A stretch of 64,000 nucleotides of DNA, taken from the NCBI RefSeq assembly GCF_014705615.1, contig NZ_JACXJA010000005.1:124001-188000 (forward strand), given 5' to 3'. Source of the DNA: Paenibacillus oceani (GTDB lineage Bacteria; Bacillota; Bacilli; Paenibacillales; NBRC-103111). Below the pieces are notes generated by a model that worked only from the letters and a program-made list of their open reading frames with translations, had not been told where the DNA came from and did no database searches. Positions 8,762 through 18,007 of the stretch are shown piece after piece. The translations under genes were made by a program, and so were the position numbers. The number at the start of each line of letters is the position of its first letter. Within the stretch, counting starts at the first letter, position 1.

Positions 8762-9465
8762 GTCGTCTTCTCGCCCTCAGACGGGTCTTTCATGTAATAG
8801 CCGACCCCCCGGCTCGTCTGGATCAGCTTCGTTTTATGGCCTTCGTCCACCTTCTGCCTCAAATAACGCACGTACACATCGACCAGATTCGTATCCCCGG
8901 CGAACTCGAATCCCCAAACGTCCGCCAGTATTTGTTCCCTGGACAGAACCGTTCCCGCATACTTCATAAAATAAAGCAGCAGCTCGAACTCCCGGGGAGT
9001 CAGTTCAATGTTCGCACCGCTCCGGACTACCGTTCTCGTCTGGGCATCGAGAGTCAGATCGTCGACCCGGTACGTCTGCTCCTTTCCTTCGGCCTTCAGC
9101 CTCGAGGAGCGGATCAGTCCGCGCACCCGCGCCATCAGCTCTTCGATCGCAAACGGCTTCGTCACATAATCGTTGGCGCCGAGGTCCAGACCGCTGACCT
9201 TGTCCGGAACCGAATCCCGGGCGGTGAGCATGATGACGGGGACCGTCTTGTTCGTCTTGCGCAAGTTCTCAAGCACTTCCAGCCCGTCCATACCCGGCAG
9301 CATAATATCCAGCAGGATCATATCCCAGGCGCCTGTCTGCGCCAGCTTGAGCCCTTCCGGCCCCGTCTTGGCCAGCGTGACCTCATATTGCTCGTGCCGC
9401 AGCTCCAGCTCCAGCACCCGGGCAATTTTCTTCTCGTCTTCCACCAGCAATACTTTACCGCTCAT
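8758..9465 (-). CDS. OmpR/PhoB-family response regulator
   Basis: A 235-residue regulator. The receiver domain (residues 1-120) has acidic residues in LVEDEKK, the phosphoacceptor Asp in MILLDIMLPGMDG, Thr in MLTARD and Lys in VTKPFAIEEL. The C-terminal winged helix (about 135-228) shows LTPREFELLLYFM and VYVRYLRQKVDEG. The ATG at 9465 follows GGAGGAGCT closely. It forms an operon with the overlapping histidine kinase downstream. The PAP2 phosphatase gene lies 100 bases upstream on the same strand, which raises the possibility of a cell-envelope regulon, but no operator was recognised. Confidence 0.94.
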   Translation of the reverse strand: MSGKVLLVEDEKKIARVLELELRHEQYEVTLAKTGPEGLKLAQTGAWDMILLDIMLPGMDGLEVLENLRKTNKTVPVIMLTARDSVPDKVSGLDLGANDYVTKPFAIEELMARVRGLIRSSRLKAEGKEQTYRVDDLTLDAQTRTVVRSGANIELTPREFELLLYFMKYAGTVLSREQILADVWGFEFAGDTNLVDVYVRYLRQKVDEGHKTKLIQTSRGVGYYMKDPSEGEKTT

Positions 9466-9565
9466 AGCTCCTCCGCGATCCGTCACATGTCCTAAGAATC
9501 CCTTCCGCTTCCACTTGCAGGGTCTTATTCCCATTGTTCCCGACCGGGACGGTTGTAATTCCTGA

Positions 9566-10186
9566 TTAGGACCGTCCGGACACGGCTCCGGCACATACAA
9601 GCATCCAGGCGCCGCCTATGGCAAATCCCGCGACGATATCACTCGGATAATGGACGCCCAGATAGATCCGGCTGATGCCGATCCCCAGGATGAGCAGGAT
9701 GCCGGCCACGACGGTCGTATAAGCGGCTGCCTTGTTGCGCCTTCTCCATTGCCGGTACAGCAAATAAACGATCAGGCCGTAGAACGACGCCGACATGAGC
9801 GCATTCCCGCTCGGAAAGCTGTAGCCCGCCGCTTCGATCAAAGCGTCGGCAGTTGGACGCGGCCGCTCGAATACACTCTTCAGCCCTTTGTACAAGCCGA
9901 AGGCGACAGCCAGGTTCATGACGAGTATAAGCGGCTCGAGCCGTTTCCTGAACGTAAAGACGAACAAAGCGGCAAACACAACCAGCAAAAGCGAGAATAC
10001 CGTCGTGGACACCAGCGGGGAAAAAGCTTTGAACACGATGGTCAGACCGTCTGACCTCCAGCCTCTAATCCAGTCTCCGACCGCCTCGTCGAAGGCGGTC
10101 GGACCGTCCTTGCGCATCGTAGCCGCAATAACCGCAAACAAAACGAGCAACGCTACAGAACCGATCCAGTAGTTCCGTCCTTTCAT
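9566..10186 (-). CDS. PAP2-family membrane phosphatase with a variant C2 motif
   Basis: A 206-residue protein with five to six membrane segments. The three PAP2 motifs are present in order: C1 KSVFERPRP, C2 YSFPSGNALMS and C3 SRIYLGVHYPSD. Such enzymes hydrolyse lipid phosphates such as undecaprenyl pyrophosphate or phosphatidylglycerophosphate on the outer membrane face. The C2 motif is normally PSGH, where His acts as general acid; here the codon is AAT (Asn). The C3 nucleophile His is retained. The ATG at 10186 has AGAAGGGTTAGGA upstream. It is the first gene of a minus-strand run with the two-component system. Confidence 0.85.
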   Translation of the reverse strand: MKGRNYWIGSVALLVLFAVIAATMRKDGPTAFDEAVGDWIRGWRSDGLTIVFKAFSPLVSTTVFSLLLVVFAALFVFTFRKRLEPLILVMNLAVAFGLYKGLKSVFERPRPTADALIEAAGYSFPSGNALMSASFYGLIVYLLYRQWRRRNKAAAYTTVVAGILLILGIGISRIYLGVHYPSDIVAGFAIGGAWMLVCAGAVSGRS

Positions 10187-10341
10187 TCCTAACCCTTCTT
10201 TCTTAGTTATCCGTAAAAATTTCAACTCCATGCTATCACAGATCGGCGTCCGTGAACAGAACGGAAAAGGAGAGTGGATATCGGCTTCCTTCATGATGTA
10301 GAATAGAGTGGAACCTTAAGATGAAAGAAGGATTGTGCCGC

Positions 10342-11208
10342 ATGTTTTACGCAAACGATTGGAAAGATTACGAATTGCTGGACACCGGAGACGGGGACAA
10401 GCTTGAACGTTGGGGCGATGTCGTATTAAGACGACCGGACCCGCAAATCATATGGCCAATCCGCAAAGAGACGGGCGCCTGGAAAAACGCGGACGCTCAC
10501 TACCACCGCAGCAGCTCCGGCGGAGGACAATGGGAGACGAAGGGCGAGCTGCCGGAGCGTTGGGTGATCGGGTATGACAAGTTATCCTTTTACATAAAAC
10601 CGACCGGTTTCAAGCACACGGGACTATTTCCGGAGCAGGCGGTAAACTGGCGGTGGATGATGGACAAAATCGCATCGGCCGGCAGACCGGTCAAAGTCCT
10701 CAACCTGTTCGCCTATACGGGCGGGGCGACCGTTGCCTGCGCGTCCGCAGGCGCCGAAGTGTGTCATGTCGACGCGTCCAAGGGTGTCGTCCAGTGGGCG
10801 AAGGAGAACGTACAGCTGTCCGGACTCAGTCAGAAGCCGGTCCGGTTTATTACCGACGACGTGTTCAAATTCGTACAGCGCGAAGAACGCCGGGGCAACC
10901 GGTATGACGCCATCATTATGGACCCGCCTTCCTATGGACGAGGCCCCGGCGGCGAGACGTGGAAGCTGGAGACGAATTTGTATCCGTTCGTCGAGTTTTG
11001 CGCCGGGATCTTGTCGGACAACCCGTTGTTCTTCCTGATTAATTCCTACACGACCGGGCTGTCTCCTACCGTCATGCATAACATCTTGTCGATGACCGTC
11101 GCCCGCAAATACGGAGGGACGATCACATGCGGAGAGATCGGGCTGCCGATCACCTCGTCGAAGCTGTTCCTGCCGGCCGGCATCCTTAGCCGATGGGAAA
11201 GCAAGTAA
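10342..11208 (+). CDS. Class I SAM-dependent methyltransferase, rRNA cytosine type (COG1092-like)
   Basis: A 288-residue methyltransferase. The SAM-binding motif VLNLFAYTGGATVA is near residue 125, the acidic loop VDASKG follows, and the catalytic motif IMDPPSYGRGPGG is near 200. This order and the DPPSYG form are typical of the RlmI/RlmK-like C-terminal domain; the N-terminal PUA domain of RlmI is missing. The likely role is base methylation of rRNA, unproven. The ATG at 10342 is preferred over the ATG at 10321 because AGAAGGA lies 8-9 nt before it. Transcribed alone and followed by a strong terminator. Confidence 0.85.
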   Translation: MFYANDWKDYELLDTGDGDKLERWGDVVLRRPDPQIIWPIRKETGAWKNADAHYHRSSSGGGQWETKGELPERWVIGYDKLSFYIKPTGFKHTGLFPEQAVNWRWMMDKIASAGRPVKVLNLFAYTGGATVACASAGAEVCHVDASKGVVQWAKENVQLSGLSQKPVRFITDDVFKFVQREERRGNRYDAIIMDPPSYGRGPGGETWKLETNLYPFVEFCAGILSDNPLFFLINSYTTGLSPTVMHNILSMTVARKYGGTITCGEIGLPITSSKLFLPAGILSRWESK

Positions 11209-11221
11209 TCGCATACACAAG

Positions 11222-11266
11222 GAAAGAAGCGTACAGGGCCACTCCGCTGTGCGCTTCTTTCGTTTC
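11222..11266 (+). terminator. Rho-independent terminator of the methyltransferase gene
   Basis: AAAGAAGCG (11223-11231) pairs with CGCTTCTTT (11252-11260), the stem extending inward through TACAG/CTGTG, followed by CGTTTC. It begins 14 bases after the stop codon. Confidence 0.8.
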
Positions 11267-11335
11267 ACTGATATGGAATTCCAGACCGTCTACTTCCTTG
11301 AACATGATTTCCGGGCTAGACCGGAATAGAATGGA

Positions 11336-11749
11336 CTAATTAGCTACCTTGCCGAGCAAATACACGAGGAGCTGCTGATTATGAGACGAGATCCGGTCCA
11401 ACTGCGAGTGAATGAACTCATTGCGGAGCTCTACGCCGCGCGCGCACTCCGACTTTCCTTTCTCGGTCGGAATAATCCAGACGATCCGGCGGTCCTTCTC
11501 GTCGCGCTGACGCACGATTAGTTCGTTTTTCTCCATCCGGTCAAGCAGTGTCGTTACCGCAGCCGGGGTCGTATTCAGATGCTCCAGCAGATCGGACGGC
11601 TTCATCTGATCCTGGGCAAGCAGCACTTCAAGCACGTTTAACTGGCCTTCCGTAAGCGTCGGGGCAAGCTGCGTCTCCATGTATGTTCTCAAGTCTCTGC
11701 TGATTTTACTCCACAGCTTTACAAATTGGTTGGAATACAAATCATTCAC
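11336..11749 (-). CDS. MarR-family transcriptional regulator
   Basis: A 137-residue winged-helix regulator with the MarR core: TEGQLNVLEVLLAQDQMKPSDLLEHL, the recognition helix TTPAAVTTLLDRMEKNELI, and the wing RQRDEKDRRIVWIIPTEKG. The listed GTG start sits directly behind AGAGAG; a TTG three codons later (11740) is better spaced from GAGAGG, so the true start is uncertain by three residues. An AT-rich stretch with imperfect dyad symmetry (around 11860-11880, TTAATACTATTAATATTTT) lies upstream and could be its own operator. The target is not evident, as the neighbouring genes are a methyltransferase and a tiny unknown gene. Confidence 0.9.
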   Translation of the reverse strand: MNDLYSNQFVKLWSKISRDLRTYMETQLAPTLTEGQLNVLEVLLAQDQMKPSDLLEHLNTTPAAVTTLLDRMEKNELIVRQRDEKDRRIVWIIPTEKGKSECARGVELRNEFIHSQLDRISSHNQQLLVYLLGKVAN

Positions 11750-11991
11750 CTCTCTTCAGCTTTGCGCGGGCAAAGCCGGCATGGGAAGCGCGGGGACGAT
11801 CAACGATATCCGTTATGTTGCTACCTGTCTCTATTATAGCACCCGAGATTGTCGGATTAAAGGTTAATACTATTAATATTTTGCAACAGAAACCGGGGAA
11901 AGCTTTAACATTTTGATAGGTTTCAACATATGCTGAAGGATACGGCTCGCGGAACTTGGCGACTGGGAGCGATGAAGGAGGAATACCCGAG

Positions 11992-12162
11992 ATGGATCAG
12001 GCGCAAAAAGCGGAGATTGTCAAAAAAGCGTTAACCGAGGGCATAATAAACGACCCACAGTGGCTTCATAAGCTGGATGAGCCTATGCCCGCGTGGGCCG
12101 TTATCGAATTAATCGTCAAGCTGCTGGAAAAGCTTGATCCTCCGTACGATACGTACGATTAA
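11992..12162 (+). CDS. Small conserved-looking protein of unknown function (56 aa)
   Basis: Starts at ATG 11992, 10 nt after an AAGGAGG ribosome binding site, which is the main evidence that it is real. The 56-residue product is soluble and rich in charged residues, with an amphipathic C-terminal helix ([23 protein letters not shown]). No motif was recognised. Its TAA stop overlaps the parC stop codon on the other strand, so the two genes converge with no terminator between them. A longer frame from 11956 lacks a ribosome binding site. Confidence 0.65.
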   Translation: MDQAQKAEIVKKALTEGIINDPQWLHKLDEPMPAWAVIELIVKLLEKLDPPYDTYD

Positions 12163-14603
12163 AGCGGGACGGATCGTTTGATGACGGAGATAACCCGGTC
12201 CCCTTTGGCAACGGGAATCACCGGCTTGCCGGGCGATTTGCGATCCTCGATCGACGCCTCCTCGGTCGAGAAGGAGTGCTGGACGCCGCTTTGAAGAATC
12301 GCAGTCAGATGAAGCGCATGTTTGACAAAAAACACTTCCTGCAAAGCCGAACCATTCGGCTTGACCCGCTTGCCTTCCTTGAATTCGAATGTAATGATCC
12401 CTTTGCCGCCCCGCCCTTGCACCGGATAATCGAGCAGGAGCGAGCTTTTGGCATATCCCAGATCGGTGACGACCCAGATTTCGCCTTCCTCGCCTTCCAC
12501 CCACTGCGCCGCGATCACTTCGTCGTCATCCTTAAGCTGTATGCCCCTGACGCCCGCGGCCGCCCGGCCCATCGGGTTCACTTCCATTTCCTTGAACCGG
12601 ATGCTCATCCCGAGCCGGGTTACGATTAATATTTCTTTCGAGTTGTCGCTTAGCACGACATCGATCACTTCATCCGAATCGCTGAGCTTAATCGCAACGA
12701 TTCCTCCGGAGCGGTTCGTGTAATACTCTTTCAGCTCCGTCCGTTTGACTTGCCCTTTTTTGGTAAGAAAAACGAACGATTTGCCGGGATCGTCAAACGA
12801 CTTGATCGGAATGACGGAGATGATCCGGTCTTCTTTGGCAATCGGAATCACGTTCACGATCGCGGTCCCGTTCTCCTTCCATTTGTATTCCGGAATCTGA
12901 TGGACCGGGAGCAGATAAGACAACCCTTTTTGCGTAAAAATAAGCAGGCTGTCGATCGTATTCACTTCCAGCAGATGGCGGATGTAGTCGCCTTCCTTGA
13001 CGCCGGTGCTTTCGATCTCCCCGCCCGAGCGGGTAAACGACAGCATGCTCGTCCGCTTCAGGTAGCCGTCCTGTGACAATGTAACGAGCACGTCCTCCGG
13101 CGTCACCATCACTTCCAGGTTCACCTTCAGCTCCTCGATCTCTTCCTGGATATCCGATCTCCGGTTGATGCCGTACTTGTCGCGAATCTCCGTCATCTCT
13201 TCCTTGATGACAGCCATCAGCTTCTTTTCGCTCGACAGCAGGCCACGCAAATATTGAATCGTCTTCTGGATTTCCTTGAGCTCTTTCTCGAGCGACGTAA
13301 TCTCCAGATTGGTCAACCGGTATAATTGCAACGTTAGAATTGCGTCGGCTTGCCGTTCGGTAAAAGCAAACTTCTCGATCAAGTTTTTTTGTGCGTCCTG
13401 GCGGTTTTTCGAGGAACGGATCGTTTCGATGACAGCGTCGAGAATGTTCAGCGCCTTAACGAGCCCTTCCAAAATATGCGCCCGATCCTCCGCCTTCTCC
13501 AGCTCGAACTGCGAACGCCGGGTCAGCACTTCCTTCTGATGGGCGATGTACGCTTCCAGCATCTCTTTGACGCCAAGCTGCCTAGGCGTTTTGTTGACGA
13601 TCGCCACCATGTTGAAGTTGTAGGCTACTTGCAGATCCGTCTTTTTCAGCAAATACGTCAATATCCCTTGGGCATCCGCTTCCTTCTTCAGCTCGATGAC
13701 GATGCGCAGACCGTTCCGCCCGCTCTCGTCGCGCACTTCGGCGATACCCTCGATCTTTTTCTCGATCCGGATATTCTCGATCGCCGTGACGAGCTTCGAC
13801 TTCACGACCTGGTACGGAATCTCGGTAACCACAATTTGCTGACGGCCGCCCTTCATATCTTCAATCGCGGTTTTCGCGCGGATATAGATACGGCCTTTAC
13901 CGGTCTGATACGCTTCCTTGATCCCTTCCGAGCCCATAATGATGCCGCCCGTCGGGAAATCCGGACCTTTCATGATCTGCATCAGCTGCTCAAGCGTCAT
14001 GCTGGAATCGTCGATCAGAGCGATGCAAGCGTTGATGACTTCGCGAAGGTTATGGGTCGGAATTTCCGTAGCGAAACCGGAGCTGATGCCGCTGACGCCG
14101 TTCACGAGCAAGTTCGGATAACGCGACGGGAGCACGGCAGGCTCCTTGGTCGTATTGTCGAAATTGTCCTTGAACAACACAGTCCGCTTGTCGATATCCC
14201 TCAGAAGCTCCATCGCGATCTGCGACAGTCTCGCTTCGGTATACCGCATCGCCGCCGCCGGATCATCGTCAAGCGAGCCCCAGTTGCCGTGCCCGTCGAT
14301 CAGCGTATGCCCCATCTTCCACGGCTGCGCCATCCGGACCATACCTTCATAGATGGAGGAGTCTCCATGCGGGTGATAATTGCCCATGACGTCCCCGACC
14401 GTCTTGGCGGACTTGCGGTAAGGCTTGTCCGGCGTATTGCCGGCATCGTACATCGCATACAGGATGCGGCGCTGTACCGGCTTCAGACCGTCGCGGACGT
14501 CGGGAATCGCCCGGTCTTGAATAATATATTTGGAGTAGCGGCCAAACCTGTCGCCGACTACTTCTTCGAGGAATGCAGGCAAATGCTGTTCGGATGCGCT
14601 CAA
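12159..14603 (-). CDS. parC: DNA topoisomerase IV subunit A
   Basis: An 814-residue GyrA/ParC-type subunit that cuts and rejoins DNA for chromosome decatenation. The breakage-reunion domain spans about residues 1-480, with the active Tyr in [17 protein letters not shown] and the quinolone-region helix [20 protein letters not shown] long coiled-coil segment (about 360-470) precedes a C-terminal six-bladed beta-pinwheel (about 490-810). The GyrA-box of gyrase is not evident, and pairing with parE next door supports topoisomerase IV rather than gyrase. It starts at TTG 14603, with AAGGTGATC upstream. It lies 181 bases after parE on the same strand. Confidence 0.95.
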   Translation of the reverse strand: MSASEQHLPAFLEEVVGDRFGRYSKYIIQDRAIPDVRDGLKPVQRRILYAMYDAGNTPDKPYRKSAKTVGDVMGNYHPHGDSSIYEGMVRMAQPWKMGHTLIDGHGNWGSLDDDPAAAMRYTEARLSQIAMELLRDIDKRTVLFKDNFDNTTKEPAVLPSRYPNLLVNGVSGISSGFATEIPTHNLREVINACIALIDDSSMTLEQLMQIMKGPDFPTGGIIMGSEGIKEAYQTGKGRIYIRAKTAIEDMKGGRQQIVVTEIPYQVVKSKLVTAIENIRIEKKIEGIAEVRDESGRNGLRIVIELKKEADAQGILTYLLKKTDLQVAYNFNMVAIVNKTPRQLGVKEMLEAYIAHQKEVLTRRSQFELEKAEDRAHILEGLVKALNILDAVIETIRSSKNRQDAQKNLIEKFAFTERQADAILTLQLYRLTNLEITSLEKELKEIQKTIQYLRGLLSSEKKLMAVIKEEMTEIRDKYGINRRSDIQEEIEELKVNLEVMVTPEDVLVTLSQDGYLKRTSMLSFTRSGGEIESTGVKEGDYIRHLLEVNTIDSLLIFTQKGLSYLLPVHQIPEYKWKENGTAIVNVIPIAKEDRIISVIPIKSFDDPGKSFVFLTKKGQVKRTELKEYYTNRSGGIVAIKLSDSDEVIDVVLSDNSKEILIVTRLGMSIRFKEMEVNPMGRAAAGVRGIQLKDDDEVIAAQWVEGEEGEIWVVTDLGYAKSSLLLDYPVQGRGGKGIITFEFKEGKRVKPNGSALQEVFFVKHALHLTAILQSGVQHSFSTEEASIEDRKSPGKPVIPVAKGDRVISVIKRSVPL

Positions 14604-14698
14604 GCTCGGATCACCTTCCTATCGATAATTAACAAACGCAAATTGGGATGCGAAAAGGGCGGAACGTTCCGGCTGATGCCGGCAGAAACGCGGAATAA

Positions 14699-14721
14699 CT
14701 GTAAATTCGACGAATTTACAG
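14699..14721. promoter_or_regulatory. Perfect 23-bp palindrome between parE and parC
   Basis: CTGTAAATTCG is followed by a single A and then its exact reverse complement, in the 181-bp gap between the two topoisomerase genes. A one-base spacer makes it look more like a protein operator than an RNA hairpin, and no T-run follows on either side. It lies about 100 bp upstream of the parC start. I do not recognise it as a known Firmicute operator. Confidence 0.55.
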
Positions 14722-14784
14722 CAAAAGCGCGACAACCGCGACCGATCTTCAAGGAGGTCGAGAAGCCGGTCGGATGCGGGCCTC

Positions 14785-16899
14785 CTACTCCTCGTATTCC
14801 GTAAAATCTACATTTTCGATAATCCACCGTTTTCGCGGGTCCACTTTATCGCCCATCAGTGTCGATACGCGGCGTTCGGCTTTGGCCGCATCTTCGATCT
14901 GCACTTGCAGCAGCGTCCGCTGCTCGGGGTCCATCGTCGTCTCCCACAACTGATCCGGATTCATCTCGCCGAGTCCTTTGTAGCGCTGCAGCTCGACGTT
15001 TTTCCCCATTTCCTTTACAATCGCCGCGAGCTGTTCGTCGGAGTATGCGTACTTGACGACCGTCTGCTTCCCGGACTTCTTGGACACCTTGAACAGCGGC
15101 GGCTGGGCGATGTACACCCGTCCGGCATCGAGCAGCGGCTTCATATACCGGTAGAAAAACGTCAGCAGCAGCACCTGGATGTGTGCGCCGTCCGTATCGG
15201 CATCGGTCATAATAATGACTTTGCCGTAATTGATTTCTTCGAGTTCGAAGTCGGACCCGACTCCCGCGCCGATCGCCGCGATGATCGCCTTGTACTCGTC
15301 GTTCTTCAGCACGTCGGCCAGCTTCGCCTTCTCCGGATTCATCGGTTTGCCCTTCAGCGGCAGCAGCGCCTGATGGCGCGAATCGCGTCCCTGCTTGGCC
15401 GAGCCGCCGGCGGAATCACCTTCCACGATGAACAGCTCGTTGCGCATATGGTCTTTGGATTGCGCCGGCGTAAGCTTACCGCCCAGATTGGAACTTTCGC
15501 TTTTTCCTTTTTTGCCGTTGCGCACTTCTTCCCTAGCTTTGCGCGCCGCTTCCCTCGCCTTGGCGGACTGCACCGCCTTGCGGAGCAGCAATTGGGCGAC
15601 TTGCGGATTTTCCTCGAGAAAAACCGCCATCTTCTCCATCACGACGGCATCGACCGCACTGCGCGCCGATGCGCTGCCGAGCTGGTCTTTCGTCTGGCCG
15701 ACGAATTCGACCTCGCCCATCTTGATGTTGATGACGATCATCATGCCTTCGCGGAGATCGACGCCTTCCAGGTTTTTATCTTTTTCTTTCAGCAGCCCCG
15801 CTTTTCTCGCATATTCGTTCATGATCCGGGTGAAAGCGGTTTTAAAGCCCGTCTCGTGCGTACCGCCCCCGCGTGTCGGAATCGAGTTGACGAACGAAGC
15901 GATCGTCTCGGTATACCCGTCGTTATACTGGAACGCCACCTCGACCTCGATCTCGTCCTTCTCCGCCACAAAATGGATCACATCGTGCAGAACCGTCTTG
16001 TCCTCGTTCAAAAATTGGACGAACTGTTTCGCTCCGCCCGCATATTCGAACGTCTCCTCGTTGCCCGAACGTTCGTCCTTCAGATGGACTTTCAGTCCGG
16101 AGTTCAGGAAAGCGATCTCCTGCAGCCGCTCCGATAACGTATCGTAATTAATCGTCGTCCCGCTCTGAAACACCCGTTTGTCCGGCTTGAACGTAATCTG
16201 CGTGCCGGAACGGTTCGTATTGCCGAGCATCTGCAGGCCGGTTACCGGCTCTCCCACATGCTCCTTGCCCGATTCGTCCACCCAATACTCGAACCGCTGC
16301 CGGTGCGTCTTGCCGTCACGCCATATTTCCACTTCCAGCCATTCGGACAACGCGTTCGTAACCGAAGCGCCGACGCCGTGAAGCCCCCCGGATTTCTTAT
16401 ATCCGCTGCCGCCGAACTTGCCGCCCGCATGCAGAATCGTAAATACGACCTGCGGAGTCGGTATCCCGGTCTTATGCATGCCTGTAGGAATTCCGCGGCC
16501 GTTATCGCGAACGGTTACGGACTGATCTTTATGTATAATGACATCGATCTTCGAGCAAAACTTCGCGAGATGCTCGTCAACCGCGTTGTCGACGATTTCC
16601 CAGATCAAATGGTGAAGCCCGGAAGCGCTTGTGCTCCCGATATACATGCCCGGCCTTTTGCGGACAGCCGTTAGCCCCTCGAGTACCTGAATATCGTCCG
16701 CATCGTAACCGGAAGAAAGCACGTCCGATGACGCGCCTGCGGCCGGCTGTTTATTCGTGGCAGCCTTAGCGCTTCCCGCTTGTTTCTCTGCGGAAGCTTT
16801 GCCGCCGTTACCCGATTTGCCGCCCGGCGAAGCAGGCGCCGTTTTTTTACCGTCCGATGACGCCGGTGCCGAAAACAAGTCCAACTGCTGCTCTGACAA
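14785..16899 (-). CDS. parE: DNA topoisomerase IV subunit B
   Basis: A 704-residue ATPase subunit. The GHKL ATP-binding region begins near residue 68 with VLEGLTAVRKRPGMYIGST, followed by EIVDNAVDEHLAKFC and DNGRGIPTGMHK. The TOPRIM domain includes EGDSAGGSAKQGRDSRHQA and MTDADTDGAHI. The protein carries an extra N-terminal segment of about 65 residues, rich in Ala, Gly, Lys and Ser, before the conserved start, which is unusual for ParE. It begins at TTG 16899 with GGGGG 8 nt upstream. If the TTG is wrong, the next start would lie after the extension, so the extension is probable rather than certain. Confidence 0.95.
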   Translation of the reverse strand: MSEQQLDLFSAPASSDGKKTAPASPGGKSGNGGKASAEKQAGSAKAATNKQPAAGASSDVLSSGYDADDIQVLEGLTAVRKRPGMYIGSTSASGLHHLIWEIVDNAVDEHLAKFCSKIDVIIHKDQSVTVRDNGRGIPTGMHKTGIPTPQVVFTILHAGGKFGGSGYKKSGGLHGVGASVTNALSEWLEVEIWRDGKTHRQRFEYWVDESGKEHVGEPVTGLQMLGNTNRSGTQITFKPDKRVFQSGTTINYDTLSERLQEIAFLNSGLKVHLKDERSGNEETFEYAGGAKQFVQFLNEDKTVLHDVIHFVAEKDEIEVEVAFQYNDGYTETIASFVNSIPTRGGGTHETGFKTAFTRIMNEYARKAGLLKEKDKNLEGVDLREGMMIVINIKMGEVEFVGQTKDQLGSASARSAVDAVVMEKMAVFLEENPQVAQLLLRKAVQSAKAREAARKAREEVRNGKKGKSESSNLGGKLTPAQSKDHMRNELFIVEGDSAGGSAKQGRDSRHQALLPLKGKPMNPEKAKLADVLKNDEYKAIIAAIGAGVGSDFELEEINYGKVIIMTDADTDGAHIQVLLLTFFYRYMKPLLDAGRVYIAQPPLFKVSKKSGKQTVVKYAYSDEQLAAIVKEMGKNVELQRYKGLGEMNPDQLWETTMDPEQRTLLQVQIEDAAKAERRVSTLMGDKVDPRKRWIIENVDFTEYEE

Positions 16900-16946
16900 T
16901 CCGCGTGCCCCCTATTCTTTCGTTTCTTTTGTGTCAGCTATTATGC

Positions 16947-16975
16947 ATTATACTCAAAGCGGGCCGCTTTTACCA
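16947..16975 (-). promoter_or_regulatory. Candidate sigma-A promoter of parE
   Basis: On the minus strand a perfect TATAAT (16947-16952) stands 17 bases from a weak -35, TGGTAA (16970-16975). The expected start of transcription is about 40 bases before the parE TTG. The -35 lies inside a 9-bp hairpin. Confidence 0.45.
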
Positions 16976-16994
16976 TGCCCGCCTGAAAAGCGGC
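16963..16994 (-). terminator. Hairpin after the ABC permease, overlapping the parE promoter
   Basis: GCCGCTTTT and AAAAGCGGC form a perfect 9-bp stem with a 14-base loop, 15 bases beyond the permease stop codon. No clear U-tract follows, so termination would be inefficient. Its loop-proximal arm contains the candidate parE -35. Confidence 0.4.
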
Positions 16995-17008
16995 TCCGCC
17001 TGCAACTC

Positions 17009-18007
17009 CTAGTTCAAAATATCTTTTTTGGTGAATACCCAAAACGACACGATCAGCGACGCGATTCCCCATACCGCTAGAACGGTCATCGAGAAGGCGA
17101 GATCCATCCCCTCGATCGGCGGCAGCCTGCCGGACAAGTAGTCGGTCAGGGTCAGATTGACCATAAACAAATATTTGGCCGTCTCCCAGGACGATACCAT
17201 GTTCGTCAAAATGTTGCCGGCGATCAGCACCGCCAGCATAATCCCCATCCCCGCCGCCGTGCTTCGCACGAGAACCGATACCATCAGCGACATGAATCCG
17301 ACGATCAGCGCCGCGAACCAGACGAGTCCCATCTCCATGATGAGATAGAGCCATTGCGGCACGGGATGCACGTTCGACGCGTCGACCTCGGAACCGACGA
17401 TCTTGAAGCCGGTAAACGACGGGAGCTGCCAGCCTCCGTAGCCGAATACGAGACCGGATATGAGATACGCCAGCAAAGCCGTCGCCAGAACGGTCAGCGA
17501 TATGTAAAAGATGAGCGCGATATATTTGCTCGCCAGCACTTTCCATCTCTGGACCGGCCTCGTCAGCAGCAGTTTGATCGTCCCGGCGGAATGCTCCGAG
17601 GAGACGAGATCGGACGCGATCACCATCACCATCAGCGGGATGAACAGCCCGATCGCATTGGCAACGAACGTAGTCGTGAAGGTAACTCCGTTCGGTGCCT
17701 TCGGATCGACGTTTTTGTCCAAATAATATTGCAGCACCTTCACCTGGACGCGGATGTACTTTTTCCATTCCTCCGGCACCCGGTTGCTGGCCAGCCGGTT
17801 CGTATAGTCCTGAATTTGCTGCTGAGTAACGAGTCTCCAGTCTTGGGAGCCGAACTGCTTCTGGTTGTTTTGAGCCACTTTCATCTGTGCATACGTAAAC
17901 ATTGGAATAAGAGCAGCCAGCAGAAGCAATATGACGAGAAACCGTTTTTTCTTCCATATCTTGATCGTTTCGTTCTGAACCAATGGCAAGAGTCCGATGC
18001 TATTCAA
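17009..18007 (-). CDS. ABC-2 type transporter permease
   Basis: A 332-residue integral membrane protein with a first helix at about residues 23-42 (FLVILLLLAALIPMFTYAQM), a large extracytoplasmic loop to about 108, then five helices to the C-terminus, the ABC-2 export permease pattern. It should form the membrane part of an exporter with the ATPase encoded immediately upstream, whose gene it overlaps by 8 bases. It begins at TTG 18007, 5 nt after GGGGGAGA. The substrate is not identifiable; relatives export antibiotics, lipids or peptides. Confidence 0.88.
   Translation of the reverse strand: MNSIGLLPLVQNETIKIWKKKRFLVILLLLAALIPMFTYAQMKVAQNNQKQFGSQDWRLVTQQQIQDYTNRLASNRVPEEWKKYIRVQVKVLQYYLDKNVDPKAPNGVTFTTTFVANAIGLFIPLMVMVIASDLVSSEHSAGTIKLLLTRPVQRWKVLASKYIALIFYISLTVLATALLAYLISGLVFGYGGWQLPSFTGFKIVGSEVDASNVHPVPQWLYLIMEMGLVWFAALIVGFMSLMVSVLVRSTAAGMGIMLAVLIAGNILTNMVSSWETAKYLFMVNLTLTDYLSGRLPPIEGMDLAFSMTVLAVWGIASLIVSFWVFTKKDILN

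Noticed and set aside
13350-14804. A long plus-strand open frame of 484 codons opposite parC
   Set aside because: It is antisense to a fully conserved gene, has no ribosome binding site and its translation has the Arg/His/Leu-rich look of a shadow frame produced by GC-rich codon use.
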